Part shown: positions 11,335 to 20,089 of the stretch, piece after piece | Layout of the letters: every line of letters starts with the position of its first letter | Numbering within the stretch: position 1 is the stretch's first letter | Assembly (NCBI RefSeq): GCF_010993955.1 | Contig: NZ_WIXL01000002.1 | Span: 310,001-374,000 of the forward strand | DNA from: Oceanobacillus halotolerans | GTDB lineage: Bacteria > Bacillota > Bacilli > Bacillales > Amphibacillaceae | Reading direction: 5' to 3' | DNA length: 64,000 bases | Translations under genes and position numbers: made by a program | Notes under the pieces: model-generated | What the model was told of the DNA's origin: nothing | Seen by the model: only the letters and a program-made list of their open reading frames with translations | The model's database searches: none

Positions 11335-12615
11335 ATGAAACAAAAACCACTTGCCTTTCGCATGAGACCTACTCATATCCGTGATATTATCGGACAAGAC
11401 CATTTAGTTGGAGAAGGAAAAATCTTGCATCGCATGATCCAAGCAGAACGTTTAGCATCAATGATTTTGTATGGACCACCTGGGACCGGCAAAACATCCA
11501 TGGCAGTTGCCCTTGCGAAAAGTTTAGGTATACCTGTCAAAATGCTTAATGCTGTCGTTGATAAGAAGAAAGATATGGAAATCGTTGTTGAAGAGGCAAA
11601 AATGACTGGTCAACTCGTATTAGTTTTAGATGAAGTTCATCGACTTGATAAAGGGAAACAAGACTTTCTCTTACCATATTTAGAAAATAATACCATTACC
11701 TTGATTGGCTGTACAACGAGTAATCCTTATCATTCTATTAATCCTGCAATAAGAAGTAGATGCCATTTATTTGAATTACACACCCTAACTGGGGATGATA
11801 TTCAACTAGCATTAAAACGTGCAATACATGATGAGGAAAATGGACTTGGAATGTATCATATTTCCATTACCGAAGAAGCAATAAGTCATATTGCCAATAC
11901 ATCTAATGGAGACTTACGAGCTGCTCTAAACGGAATAGAATTAGCGGTTGTATCCACTCCTGAAAACGATGAAGGAGAAGTTGTGATCACATTAGATATT
12001 GTCGAGGAATGTATGCAAAAGAAAAGCTTTTCTCACGATAAAAATGGTGATGCTCATTATGATGTTTTATCCGCTTTTCAAAAATCAATTAGAGGCAGTG
12101 ATGTGGATGCAGCATTACACTATTTAGGAAGACTGATTGAAGCTGGTGATTTAGATAGTATAGCAAGAAGAATGATTGTTTGTGCCTATGAAGATATTGG
12201 TCTTGCTAATCCCCAAGCTGGACCACGAGCACTAGCCGCTGTTGAAGCTGCGGAACGAGTAGGTTTTCCTGAAGCTAGAATACCACTATCTGTTGCGATT
12301 GTAGAGTTATGCTTATCACCAAAATCCAATACTGCCTACAAGGCTTTAGATGGAGCTTTATCTGATATTCGCAATGGAAAAAGTGGTGATATTCCAAATC
12401 ACCTAAAAGATGCTCATTACCAAGGTGCAAAAACCTTAGGTAGAGGTGTTGACTATAAATACCCTCATCATTATGAAAACGGATGGGTGAGGCAACAATA
12501 TTTACCGGATTCTATCAAAAATAAAAACTACTATCACCCAAAAAATTCTGGTAAGTTTGAACAAGCGTTAAAGCAAGTATATGATAAAATTAAATCTGAA
12601 AAAAATAATTACTAG
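11335..12615 (+). CDS. rarA: Replication-associated recombination protein RarA (YrvN)
   Basis: AAA+ ATPase of 426 residues related to clamp-loader subunits (RarA/MgsA/WRNIP1), acting at stalled replication forks. N-terminal MRPTHIRDIIGQDHL, Walker A GPPGTGKTS near residue 50, Walker B LVLDEVHRL and sensor GCTTSNP are followed by the helical oligomerisation domain with EDIGLANPQA and the C-terminal KYPHHYENGWVRQQYLP. I place the start at ATG 11335, after AAAGGACG; the frame is open upstream but has no ribosome binding site. Same locus as B. subtilis yrvN. Confidence 0.94.
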   Translation: MKQKPLAFRMRPTHIRDIIGQDHLVGEGKILHRMIQAERLASMILYGPPGTGKTSMAVALAKSLGIPVKMLNAVVDKKKDMEIVVEEAKMTGQLVLVLDEVHRLDKGKQDFLLPYLENNTITLIGCTTSNPYHSINPAIRSRCHLFELHTLTGDDIQLALKRAIHDEENGLGMYHISITEEAISHIANTSNGDLRAALNGIELAVVSTPENDEGEVVITLDIVEECMQKKSFSHDKNGDAHYDVLSAFQKSIRGSDVDAALHYLGRLIEAGDLDSIARRMIVCAYEDIGLANPQAGPRALAAVEAAERVGFPEARIPLSVAIVELCLSPKSNTAYKALDGALSDIRNGKSGDIPNHLKDAHYQGAKTLGRGVDYKYPHHYENGWVRQQYLPDSIKNKNYYHPKNSGKFEQALKQVYDKIKSEKNNY

Positions 12616-12718
12616 ATATATGAGGTATAAATCCTTTTCATAACGGTCAAAATAGAAATACCAAAAGAAATCTATAGATTATATGAAATTACCGTTATTG
12701 TAAAAGGAGTGGAAGAAA

Positions 12719-13381
12719 TTGGTTAAAGTCAGACAAGATGCTTGGTCTCATGAAGATGATCTATTACTTGCCGAGACAGTGTTACGTCATATAAGAGAAG
12801 GTAGTACACAACTAAATGCATTTGAAGAAGTCGGTGATAAATTAAATCGGACATCAGCTGCATGTGGATTTCGTTGGAATGCTGAGGTAAGAGCAAAATA
12901 CGAAAATGCTATTGATCTTGCAAAAAGACAACGAAAAGAAAGAAAACGTGCAATGGCTAAAGAGCAGCAACCAGTGAAAAAAGAAGTTGTTGCCCAAACT
13001 AGTCAACAGCTTACTGACACAGATATAAATTGGAATCAATCAATGAATACTGAAAGCTCATTAACACTTGATAGGGTTATTCAATTTCTTACAGATATGA
13101 AAAAGGACTATCAGGCTTCTAATCAATCGAAACAAACACTAGAAGAAACACAAAAAGAAAATGAGCAGTTACGCGAAAAAGTAAGTGAATTAGAAAAAAA
13201 ATTAGCAGATACAGAAGATCAGTTAAATACAATTCAAGAAGACTATCAAGTGTTTATGCAAATTATGGATCGTGCTAGAAAGATGACTGTATTAGAGGAT
13301 CAAGGATCTTTAAAAACTCCAGCCTTCAGAATGGACAAAAATGGAAATCTCCAACAAGTAGCAGAAGGATCCAATCATTAG
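12719..13381 (+). CDS. RsfA/YlbO-family prespore-type transcription factor
   Basis: A 220-residue protein with an N-terminal Myb/SANT-like DNA-binding domain ([20 protein letters not shown], then [10 protein letters not shown], about residues 8-65), a basic region, and a long C-terminal coiled coil (about 140-195). This layout matches RsfA-family regulators, of which B. subtilis RsfA modulates sigma-F genes. It starts at TTG 12719 behind a strong AAAGGAGTGG. Its TAG stop codon is the TAG of the ATTAGAAAAC that opens repeat copy A4. Which paralogue it corresponds to cannot be decided by eye. Confidence 0.85.
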   Translation: MVKVRQDAWSHEDDLLLAETVLRHIREGSTQLNAFEEVGDKLNRTSAACGFRWNAEVRAKYENAIDLAKRQRKERKRAMAKEQQPVKKEVVAQTSQQLTDTDINWNQSMNTESSLTLDRVIQFLTDMKKDYQASNQSKQTLEETQKENEQLREKVSELEKKLADTEDQLNTIQEDYQVFMQIMDRARKMTVLEDQGSLKTPAFRMDKNGNLQQVAEGSNH

Positions 13382-13541
13382 AAAACTAGGCTTATCGCCA
13401 AGCCTTTATGGCGAAAGTCTTAGTTGCACTTATGCAGTAAGAAAGTTTTGTTTCTTATCTGCCAAGCATAAGCCAAGCCTCGACGTGGCGCTTTTTGTGC
13501 GTAATTGTGGATTGTCTTATGACCTCGAGGGGATAGGCGCT
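13377..13541 (+). repeat. Repeat family A, copy A4
   Basis: Starts at ATTAGAAAAC, which overlaps the last codons of the RsfA-family gene, and ends GAGGGGATAGGCGCT. Followed directly by module copies M1 and M2. The left outer arm (AGCGCC...CCCCC) is missing. Confidence 0.83.
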
Positions 13542-13600
13542 GGCCGATGAAAACTCGTGCGTCCTTATGTCTATCGGCACTAGGACGTCAATCGCTCTCA
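13542..13600 (+). repeat. Module M, copy M1
   Basis: GGCCGAT pairs with ATCGGC across a GTCC-containing loop and is followed by ACTAGGACGTC. It abuts the right end of A4. Confidence 0.72.
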
Positions 13601-13657
13601 CTGGCTAAATTCGTCACGTCCTGTGACAACGCCAGCACTAGGACGTCCTGTCCGTCG
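13601..13657 (+). repeat. Module M, copy M2
   Basis: CTGGC pairs with GCCAG, enclosing GTCACGTCCTGTGAC, followed by CACTAGGACGTCCTGTCCGT. The stem differs from M1 while the tail is constant. Confidence 0.72.
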
Positions 13658-13678
13658 AAGCTGGACGTGGCCTTTCCT

Positions 13679-13905
13679 ATATAAGTGCGTGTTCAAAAAG
13701 GAGGATTAAAAGGACCGAGTCGGCTAAGGTCTCGGGCATCCTGTTACAACGCCGACACTAGTACGTCCTGTACGTCGGAAGTTCGGGGCAGCGTAGCTTT
13801 GAGTAGCTGAATGTTTGCATTTAATACATGAGTAACGGAAAAGCAAGCTAACAGAAACACAGATGCGTCATATTCACTGGACTTTTTGAACAACCTCTAA
13901 AAGAC
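13679..13905 (+). repeat. Long palindromic element E with a nested M module
   Basis: Bounded by TGTTCAAAAAGGAGG on the left and CTTTTTGAACAACCTC on the right, an inverted pair, as in a small non-autonomous element. Inside at 13719-13778 is M3: GTCGGC pairs with GCCGAC, then ACTAGTACGTCCTGTACGTC. No open reading frame of note. Single copy in this window. Confidence 0.65.
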
Positions 13906-13941
13906 AGTAATGAGGCCAACTTTTTATACTTTCTTACCTTT

Positions 13942-14058
13942 TTAGAAAAACTCGCATTCGCTCATCCTTTAGCAAATGTGTTTAGTTTTTCTTATACTTA
14001 GGACATTAAAATTTTAGCTACGTCGAGTCCACTTCTTGGCTAAAATTTTCCTAATGTA
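13942..14058 (+). repeat. Repeat family B, copy B3
   Basis: TTAGAAAAACTCGCATTCGC to CCTAATGTA. The preceding GCCAACTTTTTATACTTTC also resembles sequence before copy B4, so the unit may extend about 25 bp left. It lies just beyond the 6S RNA terminator. Confidence 0.8.
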
Positions 14059-14061
14059 TTA

Positions 14062-14120
14062 AAAAATCCCCAATAAAAATACGCTTCCATGACACATTGG
14101 AGGCGTTTTTTTATTGGGAA
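14062..14120 (-). terminator. Terminator after 6S RNA
   Basis: On the minus strand CCCAATAAAAAAACGC...GCGT and TTTTTATTGGG pair around TCCAATGTGTCATGGA, followed by GATTTTTT. A- and T-runs flank both sides, so it may also act on plus-strand transcripts. Confidence 0.75.
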
Positions 14121-14135
14121 TTATAAGTAAAAACT

Positions 14136-14339
14136 ATCAATCCCAATCGTGCCGTCTATATCTAGTTTTGATCCCGCTCCTGGCAGGTGGGTGCCCTGTT
14201 CTATATCTTGTACGTCCTCTATTTCAAGGCATGCACGCAATATAGAAACATCAGGCTCCCATTTTAATTAGTGTTCGGTCAAAACGATTTTGATAGACGC
14301 ACACATTAGGATTGATGAGTAATCATTTTCTTTATTTGT
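14136..14339 (-). ncRNA. ssrS: 6S RNA (BsrA-type)
   Basis: Minus-strand transcript with a long closing stem: ATCAATCCTAATGTG (near the 5' end) pairs with CACGATTGGGATTGAT (3' end), continued by GCGTCTAT with ATAGACGGC. An internal region contains CCTGATGTT, CATGCCTTGAAAT and GGCACCCACCTGC around a large bubble, as expected for 6S RNA, which binds the SigA holoenzyme and mimics an open promoter. Position next to aspS matches B. subtilis bsrA. Mature length would be about 180-200 nt; exact ends are inferred from the promoter and the stem. Confidence 0.85.
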
Positions 14340-14345
14340 ATTTAT

Positions 14346-14374
14346 ATAGTACCATACAGAATTTCCGTTTTCAA
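14346..14374 (-). promoter_or_regulatory. Promoter of 6S RNA
   Basis: TTGAAA (14369-14374), 17-bp spacer ending TGG (extended -10), TACTAT (14346-14351) on the minus strand. It places the start near 14339, a few bases before the closing stem, and shows that the RNA is independent of aspS. Confidence 0.75.
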
Positions 14375-14442
14375 TAAATAATCATATGAAGTGTTGTTTA
14401 CAGATGTTACGAATTAACAACAATTGTTTTGTTTAAGCATAA

Positions 14443-16203
14443 TTACTCTTTTAAATGAATACCTAGTTCATCTAATTGCTCTACGGAAACTTCACTTGGG
14501 GCATCTGTCAGTAAATCGGATGCAGATGCTGTTTTCGGGAATAAAATGGTATCCCTTAAATTAGTACGTCCAGCTAATAACATAATGATCCGATCTAACC
14601 CTAGAGCAATTCCACCATGTGGCGGTGCTCCATATTCTAATGCTTCCATTAAAAATCCAAACTGTTCATTGGCTTCCTCCAAAGAAAAGCCTAATACTTC
14701 AAACATTTTTTCTTGTTGTTCCCGTTTGTATATACGTAGTGAACCTCCTCCAAGTTCATAACCATTTAACACAAGGTCATACGCATTCGCACGTACACTG
14801 CCAGGATCAGTTGATAGCTTATCAATATCTGCTTCTACTGGTGATGTGAATGGATGGTGTGCTGCAAAATATCTGCCTAAGTCTTCATCATATTCTAGAA
14901 GTGGCCAATCTGTAACCCATAAAAAGTTAAAACGGGAGGTATCAATTAACCCTAAATCATTTCCTAATTTCAGACGGAGTGCACCTAATGCATCATACAC
15001 AATCGCTTTTTTATCTGCACCAAATAATAATAAGTCACCATCACTTGCTTCTGCTCGATTTACAATTCCTTCCTTCTCTTCATCTGTTAGAAACTTTGCA
15101 ATCGGACCTTTTAATTCTCCGTCTTCTACTTTTAACCAAGCTAGTCCTTTGGCCCCATATACCTTTACAAAATCAGTTAATTTATCAATATCTTTTCGTG
15201 AATAATCATTAGCATGTCCTTTTACATTTAATAAACAAACTGTTCCGCCTGATTCAATTGCACCTTGGAATACTTTAAATGATGAATTTTCAACAATATC
15301 TGGAACGTGGATTAACTCCATTTCAAATCGGGTATCTGGCTTATCAGAACCATAGCGTTCCATTGCTTCTTGATAACTCATTCTTGGGAATGGAACAGGA
15401 ATATCCAATCCTTTTACTTCTTTTAATATTTTATGCATCATTTGCTCTGTCATTTCCATAATCTCTTCACTAGTCATAAAAGATGTTTCAATATCAATTT
15501 GTGTGAATTCTGGTTGGCGATCAGCTCGTAAATCCTCATCACGAAAACAACGGGCAATTTGATAATACCTTTCAAAGCCACTCATCATAATTAGTTGCTT
15601 AAAAAGTTGCGGGGATTGTGGTAATGCATAAAATTCCCCTTCATGCACACGACTTGGGACTAAATAATCACGTGCTCCTTCAGGTGTACTTTTGGTTAAG
15701 ATAGGTGTTTCCATTTCAAGGAATTCGTTGTCATTTAAGAAATTACGAACGACCTGTGTTGTTTGATGGCGCAATTTAAATGTATCCTGTAGATCTTTAC
15801 GACGCAAATCGATATAACGGTATTTTAACCGTAAATCTTCTGCTACATCTGTATTCTCTTGTATTAAGAATGGTGGTGTTTTTGCTGAATTGATCACGTT
15901 TAATTCAGTAGCAATTACTTCTATAGTACCTGTTTCCATCGCTGGATTAATCGTTGCTTTATCTCGTTTGACCACTTTACCCGAAACTTCAATAACAAAT
16001 TCTGTGCGAACATCTTCTGCAATCGCCAAAGCTTCAGCAGAATAGTCTGGATTGAAAACAACCTGAACAATACCTGATTTATCCCGCAAATCAATAAAGA
16101 TTAAACCACCTAAGTCCCGGCGTTTTTGTACCCATCCTTTTAACAGAACATTTTTATCAATCTCTGTCTCCCGTAATGTACCAGCAAATACTCGTTCCGT
16201 CAT
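14443..16203 (-). CDS. aspS: Aspartate--tRNA ligase
   Basis: Class IIb synthetase of 586 residues charging tRNA-Asp. It begins [20 protein letters not shown] with the OB-fold anticodon-binding domain, then motif 2 [18 protein letters not shown], the bacterial GAD insertion (about 290-420) and motif 3 [16 protein letters not shown] near the C-terminus. The start ATG overlaps the hisS stop by four bases (ATGA), implying translational coupling. Whether the enzyme also charges tRNA-Asn (non-discriminating) cannot be read from motifs alone. Transcribed from the hisS T-box promoter. Confidence 0.97.
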   Translation of the reverse strand: MTERVFAGTLRETEIDKNVLLKGWVQKRRDLGGLIFIDLRDKSGIVQVVFNPDYSAEALAIAEDVRTEFVIEVSGKVVKRDKATINPAMETGTIEVIATELNVINSAKTPPFLIQENTDVAEDLRLKYRYIDLRRKDLQDTFKLRHQTTQVVRNFLNDNEFLEMETPILTKSTPEGARDYLVPSRVHEGEFYALPQSPQLFKQLIMMSGFERYYQIARCFRDEDLRADRQPEFTQIDIETSFMTSEEIMEMTEQMMHKILKEVKGLDIPVPFPRMSYQEAMERYGSDKPDTRFEMELIHVPDIVENSSFKVFQGAIESGGTVCLLNVKGHANDYSRKDIDKLTDFVKVYGAKGLAWLKVEDGELKGPIAKFLTDEEKEGIVNRAEASDGDLLLFGADKKAIVYDALGALRLKLGNDLGLIDTSRFNFLWVTDWPLLEYDEDLGRYFAAHHPFTSPVEADIDKLSTDPGSVRANAYDLVLNGYELGGGSLRIYKREQQEKMFEVLGFSLEEANEQFGFLMEALEYGAPPHGGIALGLDRIIMLLAGRTNLRDTILFPKTASASDLLTDAPSEVSVEQLDELGIHLKE

Positions 16204-17486
16204 GATTGACTTCCTCCTTGCACTTTTTCTGCAACATAATCTACTATTTTATCCAATGGAACCTCGACTTGATCCCCTGTATCCATAGCTTTTACGTTAG
16301 CCACCTGTTTTTCTAGCTCACTTTCTCCAAGAACGATCGTATATTTAGCTTTTAATCGATCAGCAGCTTTAAATTGTCCTTTCATTTTTCGCTGTTGATA
16401 ATCCTTATCTACCTGCACATTTTGCTGTCGTAATTGATGAACAACTTTTACACCTTCTTTTTGTGCCATTTCTCCTTGAGCGATAACAAAACAATCTAAC
16501 GCCTCATTTACTGGGAGCTCGATGTTTTCCACCTCAAGTGCCATTAATAATCGTTCAATCCCCATTGCAAAACCAATTCCTGGGGTATCTGGACCACCCA
16601 GTTCTTCTACTAAGCCATTATAACGTCCACCACCTGCCAGTGTAGTAATAGCGCCGAATCCTTCAGCTTCACTCATAATTTCAAACGCTGTATGGTTATA
16701 ATAATCTAATCCACGAACTAAGTTTTGATCTACTTCATAATCAATTCCCATCGCTTCTAAATACTCTTTTACTTTCTCGAAATATTCTTTTGACTCGTCA
16801 TTTAAATAATCTAAAATGGCTGGTGCTGTTTTCATTGCAGGATGGTCTCTATCAGTTTTACAGTCCAAAATACGTAGTGGATTTTGCGCTAAGCGAGATT
16901 GACAATCCGAACAAAGCTCTGATTGGTGTGGTGTAAAGTGTTCCACTAATGCATTTCGGTAATCCTGTCTACTTTCTTGATCTCCAAGGCTATTTATGAA
17001 TAATTTCAAAGAAGAAAGCCCTAGTTTTTGATAGCAAGTCATAGCAAGATCAATAACCTCTGCATCAACTGCTGGATCACTACTTCCTAGAACTTCGACA
17101 CCAAATTGATTTAGTTGACGCATTCTACCTTGTTGAGGTCGCTCATATCGAAACATTGGTCCAAAATAATACATTTTAACTGGTTGGTTAACAGCTCCAT
17201 GTAATTTATTTTGAACAAATGCACGAACAACAGAAGCTGTCCCTTCTGGGCGCAATGTTAAACTTCTCCCACCTCGATCTTCAAATGTATACATTTCCTT
17301 TTGAACGATATCTGTTGTATCCCCAACACCGCGTTGGAATAACTCTGTATGTTCAAAAATAGGTGTCCTGATTTCCTCATAACAATAATGATTACATATC
17401 CGTTTAATTTCATTTTCTACATATTGCCATTTTTTTGCATCCTTTGGCAGGATGTCCACTGTTCCCCTTGGTGCTTTCATGCTCAT
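16200..17486 (-). CDS. hisS: Histidine--tRNA ligase
   Basis: Class II synthetase of 428 residues charging tRNA-His. It carries motif 2 [19 protein letters not shown], the histidine-specific [14 protein letters not shown], motif 3 [12 protein letters not shown], and a C-terminal anticodon-binding domain (about 330-428). A GGGGGT site lies eight bases before ATG 17486; an internal ATG two codons later is also possible. First gene of the hisS-aspS operon, about 340 bp downstream of its T-box terminator, with repeat C2 in between. Confidence 0.97.
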   Translation of the reverse strand: MSMKAPRGTVDILPKDAKKWQYVENEIKRICNHYCYEEIRTPIFEHTELFQRGVGDTTDIVQKEMYTFEDRGGRSLTLRPEGTASVVRAFVQNKLHGAVNQPVKMYYFGPMFRYERPQQGRMRQLNQFGVEVLGSSDPAVDAEVIDLAMTCYQKLGLSSLKLFINSLGDQESRQDYRNALVEHFTPHQSELCSDCQSRLAQNPLRILDCKTDRDHPAMKTAPAILDYLNDESKEYFEKVKEYLEAMGIDYEVDQNLVRGLDYYNHTAFEIMSEAEGFGAITTLAGGGRYNGLVEELGGPDTPGIGFAMGIERLLMALEVENIELPVNEALDCFVIAQGEMAQKEGVKVVHQLRQQNVQVDKDYQQRKMKGQFKAADRLKAKYTIVLGESELEKQVANVKAMDTGDQVEVPLDKIVDYVAEKVQGGSQS

Positions 17487-17604
17487 TTACGATACCCCCT
17501 AGTTATCTTAACTTCCTTTATTACTTACTTTACATAAGTCTGTTTTTTATTAAATTTTTGTTATTTCAAGTATGCATCCTTAACGAATAATTGATATATT
17601 ATGT

Positions 17605-17722
17605 GCAATACTTCCGCGGGAGGCTGAGGCCGTGCCTGCGGCGAAGAAGACACTGTGAAAACGAACAGTTTGAGCAGATGTCGCACTTGTGCCCGTGGTG
17701 AAAGCGTCTGGATCGGAAATTC
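17605..17722 (+). repeat. Repeat family C, copy C2
   Basis: CTTCCGCGGGAGGCTGAGG, AAGAAGACACTGTGAAAACG, TTTGAGCAGATGTCGCAC, TTGTGCCCGTGGTGAAAGCG, ending GGATCGGAAA. Flanked by AT-rich TTGATATATTATGTGCA on the left and ACGACGTATAATATAT on the right, which recur around other copies. It lies in the hisS leader between T-box terminator and gene. Confidence 0.78.
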
Positions 17723-17826
17723 AATTTCGTTACGACGTATAATATATATTATAAGCAATAAGTTATGCGAAAAGAGTCTTTATAAAAATTCACTTTTGTG
17801 TTGGATTTTCACTTTTTTTATGGTAC

Positions 17827-18123
17827 AAAAAAACCCTCATCCCTATATGAAAAAGGGACGAGAGTTTACCCGCGTTGCCACCCTAGTTGACGCACAAAAT
17901 GCATCCGCTTATACACAGTTAACGCCTGCAAAACGTCTACACCTACTACATTCAGCTAGTAATAAATGATTCGATATAGATCCCTCAGGAATGTCTTTCA
18001 TTAGACTATTATGCAAAAATGCTTTCAGCCATGGCATTTTCTCTCTTTTCATATAGGATCTAACTACTTTTTCCCTCATCGGTTTTACTATTTCACATAA
18101 GTAATTACACTACTCTAAACATG
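17827..18123 (-). ncRNA. T-box leader of hisS-aspS
   Basis: On the minus strand the T-box AGGGTGGCAACGCGGG is at 17870-17885, followed by a CTCGTCCCTTTTTC/AGGGATGAGGG stem and a T-run (17827-17866) as terminator. A long stem I region lies upstream. Uncharged tRNA-His would be the expected effector; I could not assign the specifier triplet with confidence. Confidence 0.92.
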
Positions 18124-18129
18124 TCATCT

Positions 18130-18158
18130 ATAATAATCGTTCCACCAAATATTGTCAA
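18130..18158 (-). promoter_or_regulatory. SigA promoter of the hisS T-box transcript
   Basis: TTGACA (18153-18158), 17-bp spacer, TATTAT (18130-18135), minus strand. The -35 box contains the TGA stop codon of the upstream small gene. Confidence 0.85.
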
Positions 18159-18328
18159 GTACGAGTAATCCTTTTCTTTAGCTTCTTCACTTCACCTAAT
18201 GAAATCCCCAATTCTTCGGCAATCTCCATGTGGTTGGCATGTCCCTCCATTTCCATAAATTGATGTAAATCAACACCAAAAATATCCTTATTATTAGATG
18301 AATTCCACTGTTTCTCCTGCATTCGCAT
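18155..18328 (-). CDS. Small YrzK-like protein
   Basis: A 57-residue protein found by direct translation of the minus strand: it starts MRMQEKQWNSSNNKDIFGVD and ends LGEVKKLKKRITRT. AAGGAGGT lies about nine bases before the ATG. The C-terminal half (HMEIAEELGISLGEVKKLKK) reads like a sigma-factor/HTH-type helix-turn-helix. Position between the yrvJ-like amidase and hisS matches B. subtilis yrzK, so identity with that uncharacterised protein is inferred from context. It is divergent from the amidase gene. Confidence 0.72.
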   Translation of the reverse strand: MRMQEKQWNSSNNKDIFGVDLHQFMEMEGHANHMEIAEELGISLGEVKKLKKRITRT

Positions 18329-18425
18329 AACCGATGTACCTCCTTTTTAATTGGTATAGTTTTGCCATAACGCTCTATTTTTATTAAAATAAGCAATAGA
18401 GATTTGTTAACGGAGGAGGAATCCA

Positions 18426-19475
18426 ATGATTCGTAGTATATACCTGTTTGTACTAATGTTTAGTATAGTAATTTTACTGTCACAATCTTTGCCACATCCT
18501 GTTTTTGCAAATGAAGCAATTATAACAGCTGATCATGTTAATGTGAGAACGGGTCCTAGTATTCATTATGAACAAATTGGACAAGTTCATACGGATGAAG
18601 AATACCCTATCATCCAGCAACAAAATGGATGGGTGGAAATTGAGTATCAAAATCAATCAGGATGGATTACTTCAGAATATGTACACATTCAACAGGAAAC
18701 AGAATCGAACGGTAATTTGCAAAAAACAAATATCATTATCCAAAATGACAATACACACATACGTGAAGGTGCCTCTTCAAGTTATCCTATCGTAGATTTT
18801 GTGAATAAAGGAGAGGAACTTTCAATTATCTCACAAGAAGGGAATTGGTATGAGGTAAAAGATGAACAAATTCATGGATATGTTTTAAAAGATCTAGTAG
18901 ATGAACGGAACGAAACAACTAGCACAAATGGATTTGACAATAAAACAATTGTGATTGATGCAGGTCATGGTGGGAAAGATGTTGGGGCAATCGGTGCATC
19001 AGGAACATATGAAAAAGATTTCACATTCCAAACGGCACTTGCCTTAAAAGAAGAACTTAACCTTTTGGGTGCTAATGTGATTTTAACAAGAGATGAAGAT
19101 GAATTTATTTCGTTAAATAGTCGAGCTAGCCTTGCAAATCGTTATCCTACAGATGCCTTTATTAGTCTTCATTACAATAGCACGTTAGATATGCCAGATG
19201 TGACAGGAGTTGGGACATATTTTTACCATGATCAAAATAAATCTTTGGCTAAATCCATTCAACAGAATATTATTAAAGAAACGAACGCCAAAAACCGTGA
19301 TATCTCATTTGGAGACTTTCAAGTAATGCGGCAAAGTCGTGTGCCATCTATTTTGGTTGAATTAGAGTTCATATCTAATCATGAAAAGGAACAACTATTA
19401 CTAACAAACGGCTACCAAAAAAAGCTTGTAACAGGAATCGTAAAAGGACTACAATTCTATTTTAGTAGTCTTTAA
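18426..19475 (+). CDS. N-acetylmuramoyl-L-alanine amidase with two SH3b domains (YrvJ-like)
   Basis: Secreted cell-wall hydrolase of 349 residues. Signal peptide is residues 1-28 (cleavage after HPVFA). Two bacterial SH3 domains follow (about 32-85 and 105-155, each with a VRTG/IREG start and a W-x-E core), then an Amidase_3 domain (about 172-347) with zinc ligands in IDAGHGG, TYEKDF and ISLHYN and the catalytic glutamate in LVELEFISN. AGGAGGA precedes the ATG. B. subtilis YrvJ is longer with more SH3b repeats. It may act in vegetative or sporangial wall turnover. Confidence 0.9.
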   Translation: MIRSIYLFVLMFSIVILLSQSLPHPVFANEAIITADHVNVRTGPSIHYEQIGQVHTDEEYPIIQQQNGWVEIEYQNQSGWITSEYVHIQQETESNGNLQKTNIIIQNDNTHIREGASSSYPIVDFVNKGEELSIISQEGNWYEVKDEQIHGYVLKDLVDERNETTSTNGFDNKTIVIDAGHGGKDVGAIGASGTYEKDFTFQTALALKEELNLLGANVILTRDEDEFISLNSRASLANRYPTDAFISLHYNSTLDMPDVTGVGTYFYHDQNKSLAKSIQQNIIKETNAKNRDISFGDFQVMRQSRVPSILVELEFISNHEKEQLLLTNGYQKKLVTGIVKGLQFYFSSL

Positions 19476-19580
19476 AAATGGCACTTTTCACATACTTAGT
19501 GGTTTTCTACTACGCAAGACGTTTCATACTAGAAAGTAACAATCTTTTAGAAAACATTTTAGAAAACAGCCTTAAAAATA

Positions 19581-19622
19581 AAAAAAGTGGGATTAGACTA
19601 AATTTCTAATCCCACTTTTTTA
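19581..19622. terminator. Bidirectional terminator between amidase and dtd
   Basis: AAGTGGGATTAGA and TCTAATCCCACTT pair around CTAAATT (19585-19617), with A-run left and T-run right, so it can stop both converging transcripts. Confidence 0.88.
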
Positions 19623-20066
19623 TTTATCTTTACTATCAAGTATAATCGTAACTGGCCCAACATTAGTGAATCGGACATCCATCATTTCACCAAATTGCCC
19701 TGTTTCGACTCGAACTCCTTCTTCAAGTAGTCGTTTATTAAATTGATTATACCATTGAGTCGCTACATCAGGTTTTGCCGCCTGTATATAGCTTGGTCTT
19801 CTCCCTTTCCGAGTGTCAGCATATAACGTAAATTGTGATATGGATAAAACACTTCCACCAGTATTGATTAAGGAATCATTCATTTTTCCATCATCATCTT
19901 CAAATATACGCAAATGCACTAATTTACGAACAATATAATCTACATCTTCTTCTTGGTCATCATGCGTTACGCCTAATAGGACAACTAATCCATTAGCAAT
20001 TTGACCAACTACTTCGTCTTCAACTGTTACACTTGCATTTTTTGCTCGTTGAATTACTGCTCTCAT
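19620..20066 (-). CDS. dtd: D-aminoacyl-tRNA deacylase
   Basis: Removes D-amino acids (and glycine from mischarged tRNA-Ala) from tRNA. 148 residues starting [20 protein letters not shown]. The substrate-pocket motifs [18 protein letters not shown] and the Gly-cisPro motif NVGPVTIIL near the C-terminus are present. It lies 23 bp after rel on the same strand, the standard rel-dtd arrangement, with GGGGGC-type site upstream. Confidence 0.96.
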   Translation of the reverse strand: MRAVIQRAKNASVTVEDEVVGQIANGLVVLLGVTHDDQEEDVDYIVRKLVHLRIFEDDDGKMNDSLINTGGSVLSISQFTLYADTRKGRRPSYIQAAKPDVATQWYNQFNKRLLEEGVRVETGQFGEMMDVRFTNVGPVTIILDSKDK

Positions 20067-20089
20067 CCCACTACGCCCCCTTGAAAAAG

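Noticed and set aside
12640-12698. ATAACGGT/ACCGTTAT inverted repeat before the RsfA-type gene
   Set aside because: The arms are only 8 bp with a 43-base gap; too weak to call an operator.
17655-17969. A 104-codon frame across C2 and the hisS T-box
   Set aside because: It crosses a T-box leader with a conserved RNA structure on the opposite strand.
18196-18426. A 76-codon minus-strand frame before hisS
   Set aside because: It is a shifted frame over the YrzK-like gene, which has the better ribosome binding site and composition.
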